Part shown: positions 34,786 to 44,405 of the stretch, one piece after another
Layout: each line of letters opens with the position of its first letter
Numbering within the stretch: the first letter of the stretch is position 1
Origin: Clostridium sulfidigenes
GTDB lineage: Bacteria > Bacillota > Clostridia > Clostridiales > Clostridiaceae
NCBI RefSeq assembly: GCF_000732635.1
Contig: NZ_JPMD01000033.1
Span: forward strand, 1 to 64,000
Direction of reading: 5' to 3'
DNA length: 64,000 nucleotides
Notes under the pieces: generated by a model
Seen by the model: only the letters and a program-made list of their open reading frames with translations
What the model was told of the DNA's origin: nothing
The model's database searches: none
Position numbers and translations under genes: made by a program

Positions 34786-35106
34786 GTGCTCATGTATTCA
34801 TTTGTTGTTGTAATTATTATAATTATTATTGGATTTTTAGTTTGTAAAAGAAATTATAAAAATAGAGCTAATCATATTAATGGCAATTTATTAGAGTATT
34901 GTTATCACATTGTTGTAGAATTTGAAAAACTCGACTTTGAACAACGAGGGAAGTTTAAGGATTCTCTTACTCAAAAGGAATCGGATCTATTTGATGGTAT
35001 AATAACTAGAAGCATGACTTTAGGTAAGAATCTTAACATACTTCAAAGTCATATGTTTAATCTAGAGTCTATTATGAAAAAAATAAAGGCACAAAAACTA
35101 ATATAA
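34786..35106 (+). CDS. Hypothetical membrane-anchored protein
   Basis: About 104-106 residues; GTG at 34786 or ATG at 34792 after AAGGAGG. One N-terminal helix (SFVVVIIIIIIGFLV) and a helical cytoplasmic tail (LLEYCYHIVVEFEKLDFEQR). No family recognised. Confidence 0.6.
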   Translation: MLMYSFVVVIIIIIIGFLVCKRNYKNRANHINGNLLEYCYHIVVEFEKLDFEQRGKFKDSLTQKESDLFDGIITRSMTLGKNLNILQSHMFNLESIMKKIKAQKLI

Positions 35107-35206
35107 TGCAATAAAAAATATTAAAAAAATATTTTAATAAATATTTAGATATAATTTCTCATATTATACATAAACTAAATGGGAATCTTAAGAAAGGAAT
35201 GATATT

Positions 35207-35557
35207 ATGAATTTTAAAAAATTAATAACAAATACTTTAGCTATTGTAGGTGCTGTTGTGGTTGTAGATAAAATTGTAAATGCCGTTTCAAACAAGAGCA
35301 TAAAGTCTATAAGTGAGGCTCTTATGAAGGGTGATTCAAATGAAGATGAAGATAGAGATGAAGATTCAGACCTATGTCAATGTAGCTTCTTAGATGATGA
35401 CTATGAAGAAAATCTAAATGCTTGTCACTGTGGTGAAGATTCTGAAATTGATTATGAAGTTTTTCCTGACATAAAACAATATGAAGATAGTGACGAAGGT
35501 GCTTTTCAGTATGCTATAAAAACTGAACCTATTACGGATACACCAAAAGAAGTATAA
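35207..35557 (+). CDS. Acidic hypothetical protein with hydrophobic start
   Basis: 116 residues. N-terminal LITNTLAIVGAVVVVDKIVN is a hydrophobic helix. The rest is extremely acidic, with Cys pairs CQCSF and CHCGE. The AAGAAAGGAATG site precedes ATG. No family recognised. Confidence 0.6.
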   Translation: MNFKKLITNTLAIVGAVVVVDKIVNAVSNKSIKSISEALMKGDSNEDEDRDEDSDLCQCSFLDDDYEENLNACHCGEDSEIDYEVFPDIKQYEDSDEGAFQYAIKTEPITDTPKEV

Positions 35558-35565
35558 TATGTATT

Positions 35566-35602
35566 AAAAGTCCACCTTTCTTAAAAGAAAGTGGACTTTT
35601 TA
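35566..35602. terminator. Bidirectional terminator
   Basis: AAAAGTCCAC...TTTCTT with AAGAAAGTGGACTTTT, A and T tracts on both sides, between convergent genes. Confidence 0.9.
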
Positions 35603-35603
35603 A

Positions 35604-37424
35604 TTATCTGTGATGTTTTTTATGATGTTTTTTCTTCTTCTTGCTCTTCTTCTTACTTGGATAACATTCATCAAATTCTTTATAATCATAGTATTTCTTT
35701 TTATGATGTTTGTGTCCATAATCACAATTATTTAGATACATGTTTTGAAGTAAATATTCACACTTCATGCAGTTGCTCTTAGGCTGCACACATTCCTCAC
35801 ATACCTTATAACTTATTGGATCACGATTTTCTAATCTACGACGGTCTCCTTCATATTCTTCTCTTAGGATGTCATCATATACTGGTTTTTCATATCTTTT
35901 ACTATTATCAACATCCTCTAATAAAATATCATTTTCTTCTTGTTCTATACATTTTGCTTCTATTTCTTCATAGTCTATGTGTTCTTTAAAATTATTTCTA
36001 TCTATTATATCATTTATATCATTGTCATCATGGATTTCTTTTTCAATATCATCATACTGATCTTCATTCCACTTATCATATTCCTCGTGATGATCCTCAT
36101 AGTTTTTATTACATCTTGGACAAGGATTTTCACATTTTTCATCTAACTTTTTATAAGGATTCTCTATTCTACACTCTCTATTAATTTCAGAAAGACCAAA
36201 TTTATCCCTAAATTCCCTATTATCATAATATTTTTTATATGCTCTTTCAGCTTCTAATCTCTTCATATATAAAATATCATCAAATTCATCATCTGTTTCT
36301 ACAAAGTCATCATAGATATCAAAATTTTCTTTTCTTTCAATAGGTTTAATAAATCTTTTTGCTAAACTATCTACAGGATCCTTAAATTCTACAGATTTTA
36401 CATCAGTATAATCATCTACATCCCATCTGTTATTACATTGACATTCATGGGGATTTTCATTATTAAATACTATCTCCCTACCAAAGGTGACATTAGCACT
36501 AGCTCTCTCTTGTGAAAAATCTCCGTCTGTATCAAAGGCTTCAATAGACATTATATACCTTTCTCCTAGACTTGGTTTGTTAGCTAGTTTTAAAACATAG
36601 GAGTTAGCATCTCTGCCTAATGTGGTTACATAGTTGGAGTTTATGAATATATTATATCCACCTAAATCTATATCAGTATTTTTAGTCCAATTCATTCTTA
36701 TTTCTTGGCCTGTTGCTACTGCTCTAAAATCTCTTACACTTCTAGGTTGCGTTAATAAATCTAAATTTTCTGGTCCATAGTTTAAGTCTACTGGTGGATT
36801 TACTCCAGGCATGGTTCCATTTTCAGTAAATTGCCACATTCTCCATCTAGTCCATCCACCTTGATCTCTTGGATATGGAGGATTTGCTGGTAATTCTGGA
36901 TACATAGCAATCCAAAGAGGCATATCTGCTAGAATAAAGCCTTTCTTAGTATGGTAGAAATTATTATATAAATCAATAAAAAATGCTCCAGTATATAACA
37001 TCATTTTTCTTCTAGTTTTTCTTTCAAATCTCTTTCTAAATCTGTCTACCCAATCTAGTAAGGCATCTGTAGATATAGATTTATCTAGTGGTGCTTCAAT
37101 GTCAATTACAGGGAATAGATCTCCATATCTTCCTGGTCCATAAGCTTGTTGTAATATGTCTATAAATCCATCACATTGAACATCTGCGGTAGTTAAATCT
37201 GTGGAAGGTACTGCATAGTGATATGCTCCTGTTTTTACTCCCACATTTCTTAATCCGTTTACATACTCAATAAATTTTCTGTCTATTCTAAATCTACCAG
37301 TACCATAACCAGAACCACGTAAATAAGCATATGGGGTTTGTGTTGCAAGTAGAGTATAATTTACATCGCCCCTATATTCATTTAAATCAGGACCTATTAT
37401 GTTACGACTAGTTTTATTTTGCAT
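35604..37424 (-). CDS. GH25 muramidase with FN3-like and charged tail
   Basis: 606 residues from MQNKTSRNIIGPDLNEYRG at 37424 (GGAGGAGAG upstream). GH25 domain about 10-215: GPDLNEYRG, TGAYHYAVPST, and the catalytic FPVIDIEAP (DxE). A FN3-like segment follows at about 225-310 (DFRAVATGQEIRMNWTKNTD). From about 320 to the end lies a non-enzymatic region rich in Asp/Glu/Asn with Cys groups (CQCNNRW, CENPCPRCNK), ending in Lys/His repeats (KKKSKKKKKHHKKHHR). No signal peptide is seen, so release by lysis or incorporation in spores is possible. Confidence 0.8.
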   Translation of the reverse strand: MQNKTSRNIIGPDLNEYRGDVNYTLLATQTPYAYLRGSGYGTGRFRIDRKFIEYVNGLRNVGVKTGAYHYAVPSTDLTTADVQCDGFIDILQQAYGPGRYGDLFPVIDIEAPLDKSISTDALLDWVDRFRKRFERKTRRKMMLYTGAFFIDLYNNFYHTKKGFILADMPLWIAMYPELPANPPYPRDQGGWTRWRMWQFTENGTMPGVNPPVDLNYGPENLDLLTQPRSVRDFRAVATGQEIRMNWTKNTDIDLGGYNIFINSNYVTTLGRDANSYVLKLANKPSLGERYIMSIEAFDTDGDFSQERASANVTFGREIVFNNENPHECQCNNRWDVDDYTDVKSVEFKDPVDSLAKRFIKPIERKENFDIYDDFVETDDEFDDILYMKRLEAERAYKKYYDNREFRDKFGLSEINRECRIENPYKKLDEKCENPCPRCNKNYEDHHEEYDKWNEDQYDDIEKEIHDDNDINDIIDRNNFKEHIDYEEIEAKCIEQEENDILLEDVDNSKRYEKPVYDDILREEYEGDRRRLENRDPISYKVCEECVQPKSNCMKCEYLLQNMYLNNCDYGHKHHKKKYYDYKEFDECYPSKKKSKKKKKHHKKHHR

Positions 37425-37584
37425 ACTCTCCTCCGAAATTGAATGCTTCACTTATTATATTACTAGTCATATATCCAATGTGTTACAACATTTTTATTTA
37501 AATTTTTAATTGAATTTATAATTAAAATTATATGATTTTTTTAAAATTCCTCTCATTAGATTTTAATATATAGAATCTAATTAT

Positions 37585-38733
37585 CTACTGATTCTTTACT
37601 TTAATTTCTCCACTCTGTAAGTTTACCTCATATATTTTATTGTTTAACAAAATATTTTCATCCCTTCTATTATTTCCTGAATAGGTTATATAGAAAATTA
37701 TGCTATTTTTATCTTTAAATAAGCTCTTGTAGTATGTGGTAACTCCTTTTACATATTTGTCGGAATCCTTATTTTGAGTGTTTGATGCCTTTATATCTTT
37801 TATAAATTTAAAAATTTCCTCTTCAATATAGTTATTAATTTTCATCTCTATATCCTTGTTTATCATATTTTCAATTTTAGGATAACATAAATACTGGTTA
37901 AAATCTTCACTACTTTCTTCATAATTTATTGTTTTTATTATTGGGGCTTCCACTTGAATATTTACTTTATTTAAACCTTTAGGAAATTTACTTAGGGGTA
38001 TATAAAATTTAGGAATACCTGCTACGTAGGGAGCAATTTCATATTCATCAAAATATATAACTAAGTCTTTATCTGTTAAGAAAAATTTTTGATTATAAGG
38101 GATTACATTTAGTTTATCTACAGCTTCTTTGAAATATAATTCAGGATTTTTATTTATAGTAGCTTTCACATTGTCTAAAATAATTTTATTATAATTCCTA
38201 TTATTACCCAAGAAATCTTCAATGACTCCTCTATTTCCTGTATTTATATCAAAGTTAAAAGACTCATCTACTGATGATCCATGAGCTCCACCTGTATAAC
38301 TATATAGGTTTAGTGTTATTGAAAGGATATTATTCTTATTATAAGTCACATTATTGTTTACATTAATTACATAGGGTTTTGGTTCTAATCCAACTTTTAT
38401 ATTATATTCATTGTCTCTAACAGATAACTTTGTTATATATTCTTCAAAGTCATTAATTCTTTTTGATATCTTATTATTTATAATCCCTTCTGCTTCTTTA
38501 TTTTTAGCAATCTTTACAATGGGCTTATTGATATTTACAGATACATACTTATTAGAATATACCTTTTCCTCGTTTTCTATTGTGGCACCTTCTTCATCTT
38601 TCAGTATATTATTAACCATTCTTGGTAAAGATATCTCTACGGAATCAGGATCACTGTGTGTATCTATGGCAAATGCTCCATGAAAATTAGTAGTTAATAA
38701 TAAAACTAAAATTAAATATATAACTTTCCTCAT
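37585..38733 (-). CDS. Secreted DUF4163/DUF3298 protein
   Basis: 382 residues. Signal peptide 1-22 (IYLILVLLLTTNFHGAFA). DUF4163 region about 60-150 and DUF3298 about 165-250 with the marker SYTGGAHGSS. A second similar lobe occupies the C-terminal part (ESSEDFNQYLCYPKIENMIN). The domain pair occurs in RsiV and PdaC-like proteins, where it binds lysozyme or glycans. The activity here is not evident. Confidence 0.8.
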   Translation of the reverse strand: MRKVIYLILVLLLTTNFHGAFAIDTHSDPDSVEISLPRMVNNILKDEEGATIENEEKVYSNKYVSVNINKPIVKIAKNKEAEGIINNKISKRINDFEEYITKLSVRDNEYNIKVGLEPKPYVINVNNNVTYNKNNILSITLNLYSYTGGAHGSSVDESFNFDINTGNRGVIEDFLGNNRNYNKIILDNVKATINKNPELYFKEAVDKLNVIPYNQKFFLTDKDLVIYFDEYEIAPYVAGIPKFYIPLSKFPKGLNKVNIQVEAPIIKTINYEESSEDFNQYLCYPKIENMINKDIEMKINNYIEEEIFKFIKDIKASNTQNKDSDKYVKGVTTYYKSLFKDKNSIIFYITYSGNNRRDENILLNNKIYEVNLQSGEIKVKNQ

Positions 38734-38825
38734 AACATTTCTCCCTTCTATAAAATATATTTTAAATAAAATAAGTTTATATTAGTTTGCCCATATAAAT
38801 CTTGTGTACACCTGTTAATTTTTAA

Positions 38826-38859
38826 TAAAAAAATGCCTTAACCCTTAGTTAAGACATTT
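38826..38859 (-). terminator. Terminator after the CWB2 amidase gene
   Basis: Minus strand AATGTCTTAAC / GTTAAGGCATT stem followed by TTTTTTATT. Confidence 0.85.
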
Positions 38860-38875
38860 CTTTAAATTAATTTTT

Positions 38876-40783
38876 TTATAATTTAATTCTTAATTTACTT
38901 AATGCAGTACTTGTTATTAATTGTGGTCCTCCTATAACATAGATCTTATTTATACTATCTCTATTTTGTGTAACTATATTCATAGTAGGTCCTTTAACTT
39001 CACTGTCACTATGCAATATTACAAAAGATGAGTTTTTAGCAGCTAAAGCTGACACTGAAAGAGCATCAGGGAAATTAGTCCCTAAGGTCAAATACATTTG
39101 TGAAGTATTTAAACTGCCTTTAAATCTATTTAAAATTATCTCATTAGTTGCATATCTATCGCTTCCTCCAAGCCTTTCTGGATTTTTAAAAGTCTTAAAT
39201 AAAGCATCTGATATTATTACAGAACCACCTACTACATAGGTTTTAGTAATATTTTTACTATTCAAGTAGCTTCTAGCACTGCTTGGGAATTCACTATTTT
39301 TAGTTAAAAGTATTGGCATACCTTTAATCCCTGCCACAGCTGATATAGAAAGACTATCTGCAAATCCTGTGCCTGTTGCAATTGCTACTTCTCCCTTAGT
39401 ACCCACTGCTTCAGCAATTTTTACAGAGGTCTCATATCTATTTAAGCCACCTAATCTTTCTGTAGATATAGACATAGACTTAATTCCATTTTCAAAGGAT
39501 GTAGAAAGGACAGTCGGTCCCCCAACTATAATAGCTTTTTTTACTTTTAAACTAGAGAGTAAGCTTTTCAACTCACTTTGATTGCTTAAAGATTCATTTT
39601 TTGCTAGTAAAATTGGTGCATTATTTTTTGCTGCTAGTGGTCCTGCACACAAGGCATCTGGATAACTCATTCCCGGTGCTATTATTACCGTATCTGAAGT
39701 CGTCCATCCTTTTTTTGCTGCTAAATAAGAAGTTTCATATCTTGTAGCTCCATATATTCTCTCTCCTGGGGTTGAAGAAAGGGTTACATTAGCATTTAAA
39801 TAATTTTTTATACCATTAGCTATACCACTGGCTAATAATTCTTGATAAGCATTGGTATTCATTTTAATTGCTTCATTTTTATTACTTATAAAACCACATT
39901 CTGCTAAAATTGATGGCATTTTAGTTTCTCTAACCACATGATAATCAGCAGTCTTTACTTTTCTATCATAAGCTCCTGTACTGCTTATTAATTGTTTTTG
40001 TACAGAATCTGCCAGTGGCTTTGAATCCATTCTATTAGGATAATAATAAGTTTCAATACCATAGGCAGCAGTTGTCGTCGCAGAATTTATATGAATTGAC
40101 GCAAAGGCATCAGTCCCTGAATTATTAGCAAGGGAACTAATTTCTCTAAGCTCCAAAAATTTATCTGTAGTTCTACTCATTACTACATCTATTCCTTTAC
40201 CTTGAAGAATCCTTTGTACCTTAAGTGCTATAGATAAAGTTAAATCTTTTTCTTGTAATCCGTTTGCACAGGCTCCAGGATCTTTCCCACCATGCCCAGC
40301 ATCAATAAATACCCTATAATTACTGTTAGTTGTAATAGTTTTTGCAGTGGTTGCCGTTAAAGTTCTAGATGATGCTACTTCTTTAGTTGGATCTTTTACG
40401 ATTACTTCATAAACATAAGTACCGCCTTCACTCTCAAGGGTTATAAATGTTTCCCCTGAAGCTACCCCAACAAATTTGCCATTTTCGTCTACTTTGACTA
40501 TACTTTCATCTCTTGAACTTAATTTAAAAGGAATCGAAGCTTCTTCTTCTGCTAAAAGGCTAGTATGGTCAATTGCTTGTCCAACATCAATGGATAATCC
40601 ATTTTTTACTTGTAAATTAGCCCCTTCATTTTCACTTAGTATGGTTTGTAATTGATTTTCTGTATTACTTATGCCACCATCTTCTGCTGCAGCTAATCTA
40701 CTAACTGGAGATACCATAGTAATTGTTAACACTGCAGTTATTGCACATAGTAGCTTTCTAATACGACTTTTACTTCTTTTCAC
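38876..40783 (-). CDS. N-acetylmuramoyl-L-alanine amidase with CWB2 repeats
   Basis: 635 residues. Signal peptide 1-32. A Big2-like domain (about 60-130, IVKDPTKEV) is followed by Amidase_3 (about 155-330) with zinc ligands in FIDAGHGGKDPGA, LQEKDLTLSIA, FASIHINSA and the catalytic AECGFISNKNE. Three CWB2 repeats at about 345-635 begin GERIYGATRYETS, ERLGGLNRYETS and ERLGGSDRYATN and anchor the enzyme to wall polymer. Typical clostridial surface autolysin. Confidence 0.93.
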   Translation of the reverse strand: MKRSKSRIRKLLCAITAVLTITMVSPVSRLAAAEDGGISNTENQLQTILSENEGANLQVKNGLSIDVGQAIDHTSLLAEEEASIPFKLSSRDESIVKVDENGKFVGVASGETFITLESEGGTYVYEVIVKDPTKEVASSRTLTATTAKTITTNSNYRVFIDAGHGGKDPGACANGLQEKDLTLSIALKVQRILQGKGIDVVMSRTTDKFLELREISSLANNSGTDAFASIHINSATTTAAYGIETYYYPNRMDSKPLADSVQKQLISSTGAYDRKVKTADYHVVRETKMPSILAECGFISNKNEAIKMNTNAYQELLASGIANGIKNYLNANVTLSSTPGERIYGATRYETSYLAAKKGWTTSDTVIIAPGMSYPDALCAGPLAAKNNAPILLAKNESLSNQSELKSLLSSLKVKKAIIVGGPTVLSTSFENGIKSMSISTERLGGLNRYETSVKIAEAVGTKGEVAIATGTGFADSLSISAVAGIKGMPILLTKNSEFPSSARSYLNSKNITKTYVVGGSVIISDALFKTFKNPERLGGSDRYATNEIILNRFKGSLNTSQMYLTLGTNFPDALSVSALAAKNSSFVILHSDSEVKGPTMNIVTQNRDSINKIYVIGGPQLITSTALSKLRIKL

Positions 40784-40926
40784 TCTTCTTTCCCCCTATT
40801 ATACATAATTATACATTTTATCACTAAAATATAGTCACCATTAATTTTATTCTACATATATTATTCATATCCTTTTGATTTTTGCTAAATTATGTGGAAT
40901 TTTTACTTTTACACTGTTACTTATAC

Positions 40927-40935
40927 ATTATAACA
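40927..40935 (-). promoter_or_regulatory. Extended -10 promoter of the amidase gene
   Basis: Minus strand TGTTATAAT about 144 bases before the amidase start; no strong -35. Confidence 0.45.
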
Positions 40936-41018
40936 TATAAATTAGGAGTAATTTGTAAACTTTTAAAAGATATATCCTAATGACTTTCATCACTATGATA
41001 TACCTTTTAATTCTTACT

Positions 41019-41192
41019 TTAAATTATAAAATCCTTTGGATCATGTTCCTTTGCTTTAGGACCATTGTATTCAGCCTTAGGCCCATTAAATACAGCTTTT
41101 GCACTTTCTACTTGAGGATCATGATTTATATTTTTTTTCTTAAAATGTCCATCTTCTTTTTTATTATTTTGTGTTCTTTTCATATTTGTCAC
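41019..41192 (-). CDS. Small CPC_1213-like protein
   Basis: About 57 residues, GTG at 41192 after GGGGTGAT (or ATG at 41183). Tandem motif KAVFNGPKAEYNGPKAKEHD; start KRTQNNKKEDGHFKKKNINH. Resembles a family of short conserved clostridial proteins with the same NGPKAEYNGPxAKEHDPKDF ending (called CPC_1213 in databases, recalled from memory). Function unknown; no membrane segment. Confidence 0.65.
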   Translation of the reverse strand: MTNMKRTQNNKKEDGHFKKKNINHDPQVESAKAVFNGPKAEYNGPKAKEHDPKDFII

Positions 41193-41388
41193 GGTATCAC
41201 CCCTTTGTAATATTAGAGTAACCACAAATCTTTAGTTTATACTTTTTAAAGTTTCTTAAATTTAAAGATAATATATTTTCTAATATTTACCTGCATTTAT
41301 AATCATATTATGATATAATTATAGTATTATACTCATATATTAAGAGTAAACTTATTATAAAAAATAATTTAAAGGAGGGTATTACATT

Positions 41389-41757
41389 ATGGAATATAAT
41401 TTATCAACTTTAGAAGCTTTTCAAGCTTTAGATTCTCATCCTACTTACAGAGCTATTAATTCTGAAGGTCATACTTTAGAACTTAGAGGTCCAGAAAAAT
41501 TTATCATTCACAGACGTGTAAAACTTGCAAAAGATAAGCATGTAAGTCTAAATGATACATGGAGAATAATTAAGCCTATTGATTATGAACTAGCTAATGA
41601 ACTATTCAAAAGGCTTAGAACTATAGAAATTAGATTTGAAGATGGTACTAAGAAATTCTATTCAAAGATGCCTGATAATGGTCATGTTATCCTTGAAAGT
41701 GATCTACCACATTATAAAAATTGCTTATTTTATTGTTTTAGTTACTATGAAGAGTAA
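41389..41757 (+). CDS. Hypothetical protein
   Basis: 122 residues, AAAGGAGGG before ATG. Mixed alpha/beta with LRTIEIRFEDGTKKFYSKM; two Cys near the end (YKNCLFYCFSYYEE). Monocistronic between its promoter and a strong terminator. No family recognised. Confidence 0.65.
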   Translation: MEYNLSTLEAFQALDSHPTYRAINSEGHTLELRGPEKFIIHRRVKLAKDKHVSLNDTWRIIKPIDYELANELFKRLRTIEIRFEDGTKKFYSKMPDNGHVILESDLPHYKNCLFYCFSYYEE

Positions 41758-41803
41758 AATTTTTATGTAAGGATTTATTATGGATATTGATGAGTGCATA
41801 AAT

Positions 41804-41851
41804 AAAAAATAGACTATGAAACTTAATTTACTGTTTCATAGTCTATTTTTT
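41804..41851. terminator. Bidirectional terminator
   Basis: AAAAAATAGACTATGAAAC pairs perfectly with GTTTCATAGTCTATTTTTT. Confidence 0.92.
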
Positions 41852-41911
41852 GTAACCTTTAAAGTACCTACTAATATATTATATATAGATAGTACTTTTT
41901 AGGAGATTTAT

Positions 41912-42451
41912 ATGGAACTTTACGGAAGCCAAACTGAAAAAAATCTGAAAAAGACTTTTACTGGTGAGAGTAAGGCTAACACTAAATATACATTATATGC
42001 AGAAAAAGCTAGAAGTGAAGGTCTTCACTATGTAGCCCAAGTTTTTGATGAAACTGCATTTAATGAACTTGCCCATGCTAGAAGGGTATTTGGAGAATTT
42101 TTAGGTGAAGTAAACTCTACAGAAGAAAACTTAATGAATGCCTTTATGGGCGAAACTGCTGAAGCAACTGCAATTTATAAAGAATATGAAGAAGTCGCAA
42201 GAAGGGAAGGGTTCGAAGAAATCGCAGACTTCTATAAAGAACTTGCGGAAGTGGAAGCTGAGCATGATTTAAGATTCCGTGCTCTTTACAACCGATTACT
42301 TAGCTGTACCTTGTATAAAGGAGATTCTGATTCTCTATGGCAATGTACTAACTGTGGATATATACATGAAGGTGATACTGCACCTAAAGTATGTCCTCTT
42401 TGTAAATTCCCTCAAGGATGGTTTGAGCCATATTGTAACCCTCTAGATTAA
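41912..42451 (+). CDS. rbr: Rubrerythrin
   Basis: 179 residues. The ferritin-like di-iron domain (about 1-135) has EKARSEGLHYVAQVFDETAF, NELAHARRVF, GETAEATAIY and EVEAEHDLRFRAL. The C-terminal rubredoxin-like iron site is CTNCGYIHEG and CPLCKFP. It reduces peroxide in the cytoplasm of anaerobes using NADH-linked donors. Single gene with its own terminator. Confidence 0.95.
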   Translation: MELYGSQTEKNLKKTFTGESKANTKYTLYAEKARSEGLHYVAQVFDETAFNELAHARRVFGEFLGEVNSTEENLMNAFMGETAEATAIYKEYEEVARREGFEEIADFYKELAEVEAEHDLRFRALYNRLLSCTLYKGDSDSLWQCTNCGYIHEGDTAPKVCPLCKFPQGWFEPYCNPLD

Positions 42452-42457
42452 CCACTT

Positions 42458-42508
42458 TAAAATAGCGTAGATACCCATCCCCCAGGGTAATCTCGCTATT
42501 TTATTTTT
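42458..42508 (+). terminator. Terminator after rubrerythrin
   Basis: AAAATAGCG...CGCTATTTT stem with inner pairing, followed by ATTTTTATT. Confidence 0.85.
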
Positions 42509-42664
42509 ATTATATAAAGGTTTTTAATGATTTTTATAGAAATATTTAATTTATATACTATGGAGCTAAATTAATACATATTAATTTTAATCTTCTACTA
42601 TACATTAATTGAAGATATCATGTTTTTTATTAAAAGTTTATATTTTTTTATTATAGGAGTTATT

Positions 42665-43291
42665 ATGAGTATTAAAATTTTAATTTGTGATGATGATGCA
42701 CTGATAAGAGAAAGTTTAAAAATTATATTATCCATGGATGAGGAGTTAAATGTTGTACATGTTTGTGAAAATGGTTTGGAAGCTGTTAAGTATTGCTGTA
42801 ATAACTCTGTGGACGTGGCACTTTTAGATGTTCGTATGCCTAAATTAAATGGTGTAGAGACAACTAAAGAGATTTGTAAAGTCACATCAACTAAAGTCAT
42901 TATATTAACCACCTTTGATGAGGATGAATATATTTCTTCTTCATTAAGGAATGGAGCTAAGGGTTATTTGTTAAAAAGCAATTCTCCTAATACTATTATT
43001 AACACCATAAAAGTAGTTCATAATGGAAGTGACGTAGTGGAAAATGGAATTATAGATAAGCTTCTTTCTAAAACTTCTCCAGTATGTCCTAACCCTAATA
43101 TGAATAATTTTTCTAAAAGAGAAGTGGAAATTATAGAATCCATTGCTGAAGGTTTAAGTAATAAGGAAATTTCTGAAAAGCTATATATCTCTGAAGGTAC
43201 TGTGAAAAATTATATTACAAACATATTAACTAAAACTAATTTAAAGCATAGAACCCAAATTGCAGTTTATTATTTAAAAGGAAAAATTTAG
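42665..43291 (+). CDS. NarL/LuxR-type response regulator
   Basis: 208 residues from MSIKILICDDDALIRES at 42665 (AGGAG 5 bases upstream). Receiver has the acidic pair DDD, phospho-Asp in VALLDVRMPK, Thr in IILTTFDED and Lys in GYLLKSN. LuxR HTH at the end: FSKREVEIIESIAEGLSNKE and LYISEGTVKNYI. The likely partner is the HisKA_3 kinase at 48276-49388 across the ABC operon. It lies 170 bases ahead of the ABC genes but has its own terminator. Confidence 0.92.
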   Translation: MSIKILICDDDALIRESLKIILSMDEELNVVHVCENGLEAVKYCCNNSVDVALLDVRMPKLNGVETTKEICKVTSTKVIILTTFDEDEYISSSLRNGAKGYLLKSNSPNTIINTIKVVHNGSDVVENGIIDKLLSKTSPVCPNPNMNNFSKREVEIIESIAEGLSNKEISEKLYISEGTVKNYITNILTKTNLKHRTQIAVYYLKGKI

Positions 43292-43317
43292 GTATGACTA
43301 AAGTCATATAAAGTTAT

Positions 43318-43351
43318 GACCTTTTCCACTTATTAGTGGGAAAGGTTTTTT
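43318..43351 (+). terminator. Terminator after the response regulator
   Basis: ACCTTTTCCACT / AGTGGGAAAGGT stem (12 bp, one mismatch) followed by TTTTTAT. Confidence 0.85.
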
Positions 43352-43463
43352 ATATAATTTAATTATAGGATATTCTAATTATATTTAAATTTCAGCTAAG
43401 AAATATCAATAAGATTTTTAGAAAATACTTAATAATTTTTTAGCTTAAAAAGGGGTTGTTATA

Positions 43464-44396
43464 ATGTTAATAAATATGGAAAACCTGACTAAAAACTTTG
43501 GTGATAATATTGCTGTAGATAACTTAACTCTTTCCATTGAAAAGGGTGAAATTCTAGGTCTTTTAGGCCCTAACGGTGCAGGTAAAACTACTACTATAAA
43601 TATAATCACCTCCATACTAAAGCCTACTAAAGGTAATGTAGAAATCTTTGGAAAATCTCTTTATAAGTATGGACCAGAAATTAAGGCTCGTATGGGTATA
43701 GTACCTCAATGCATATCTTTATACGAAAACCTTACAGTAGAAGAAAATATAAGTTTTTTTGCAAAACTTTATGGGTTAAGGGGAGCTTCTTTGAGAGAGG
43801 GTTTAAACTATGCTCTAGATTTTACCTCTTTACAGGATCATAAAAAAACTAAGTGTAAAAATCTATCTGGTGGAATGCAGCGTCGATTAAATATTGGTTG
43901 TGCCATAGCTCATAAGCCAGAAATTATAATTATGGACGAACCAACCGTGGGAATAGATCCTCAATCTAGAAATCATATATTAAATATGGCAAAGGAGCTT
44001 AATAAAGAAGGTTGCACTATTATTTATACTTCTCACTACATGGAAGAAGTTCAACAGCTGTGTAATAAAATTGTTATTATGGATAATGGAAAGCTAATAG
44101 CAAAGGGAACTAAGGATGATTTAATCTCTTTAATTTCTGATAACTCCACTTTAGAAATTGAAGGCTATGATATTAATGAATCTGTTTTAGAAAAGCTTTT
44201 GGAAATAAAGGGAGTAAAAAGTTATTCCTTAAATGAAAATAAAGTACTGATAACCTCCAGTAAAGATGTATCAAATTTAAGTTCCATTATTAACTTTTTT
44301 ACTTCTAATAATATAGAAATTAGAAATATGGGTTATAAAACCTTAGATTTAGAAGATGTATTCTTAACTTTAACTGGCAAAAAGCTTAGGGATTAG
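43464..44396 (+). CDS. ABC transporter ATPase (ABC-2 exporter)
   Basis: 310 residues. Walker A GPNGAGKTTT, Q-loop IVPQCISLYENL, signature LSGGMQRRLN, Walker B IIIMDEPTVG and H-loop TSHYMEE. The C-terminal ~80 residues form the regulatory extension of drug or lipid exporters (DrrA/CcmA type). First of three genes with two membrane proteins. Confidence 0.92.
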   Translation: MLINMENLTKNFGDNIAVDNLTLSIEKGEILGLLGPNGAGKTTTINIITSILKPTKGNVEIFGKSLYKYGPEIKARMGIVPQCISLYENLTVEENISFFAKLYGLRGASLREGLNYALDFTSLQDHKKTKCKNLSGGMQRRLNIGCAIAHKPEIIIMDEPTVGIDPQSRNHILNMAKELNKEGCTIIYTSHYMEEVQQLCNKIVIMDNGKLIAKGTKDDLISLISDNSTLEIEGYDINESVLEKLLEIKGVKSYSLNENKVLITSSKDVSNLSSIINFFTSNNIEIRNMGYKTLDLEDVFLTLTGKKLRD

Positions 44397-44405
44397 GAGG
44401 AAATT

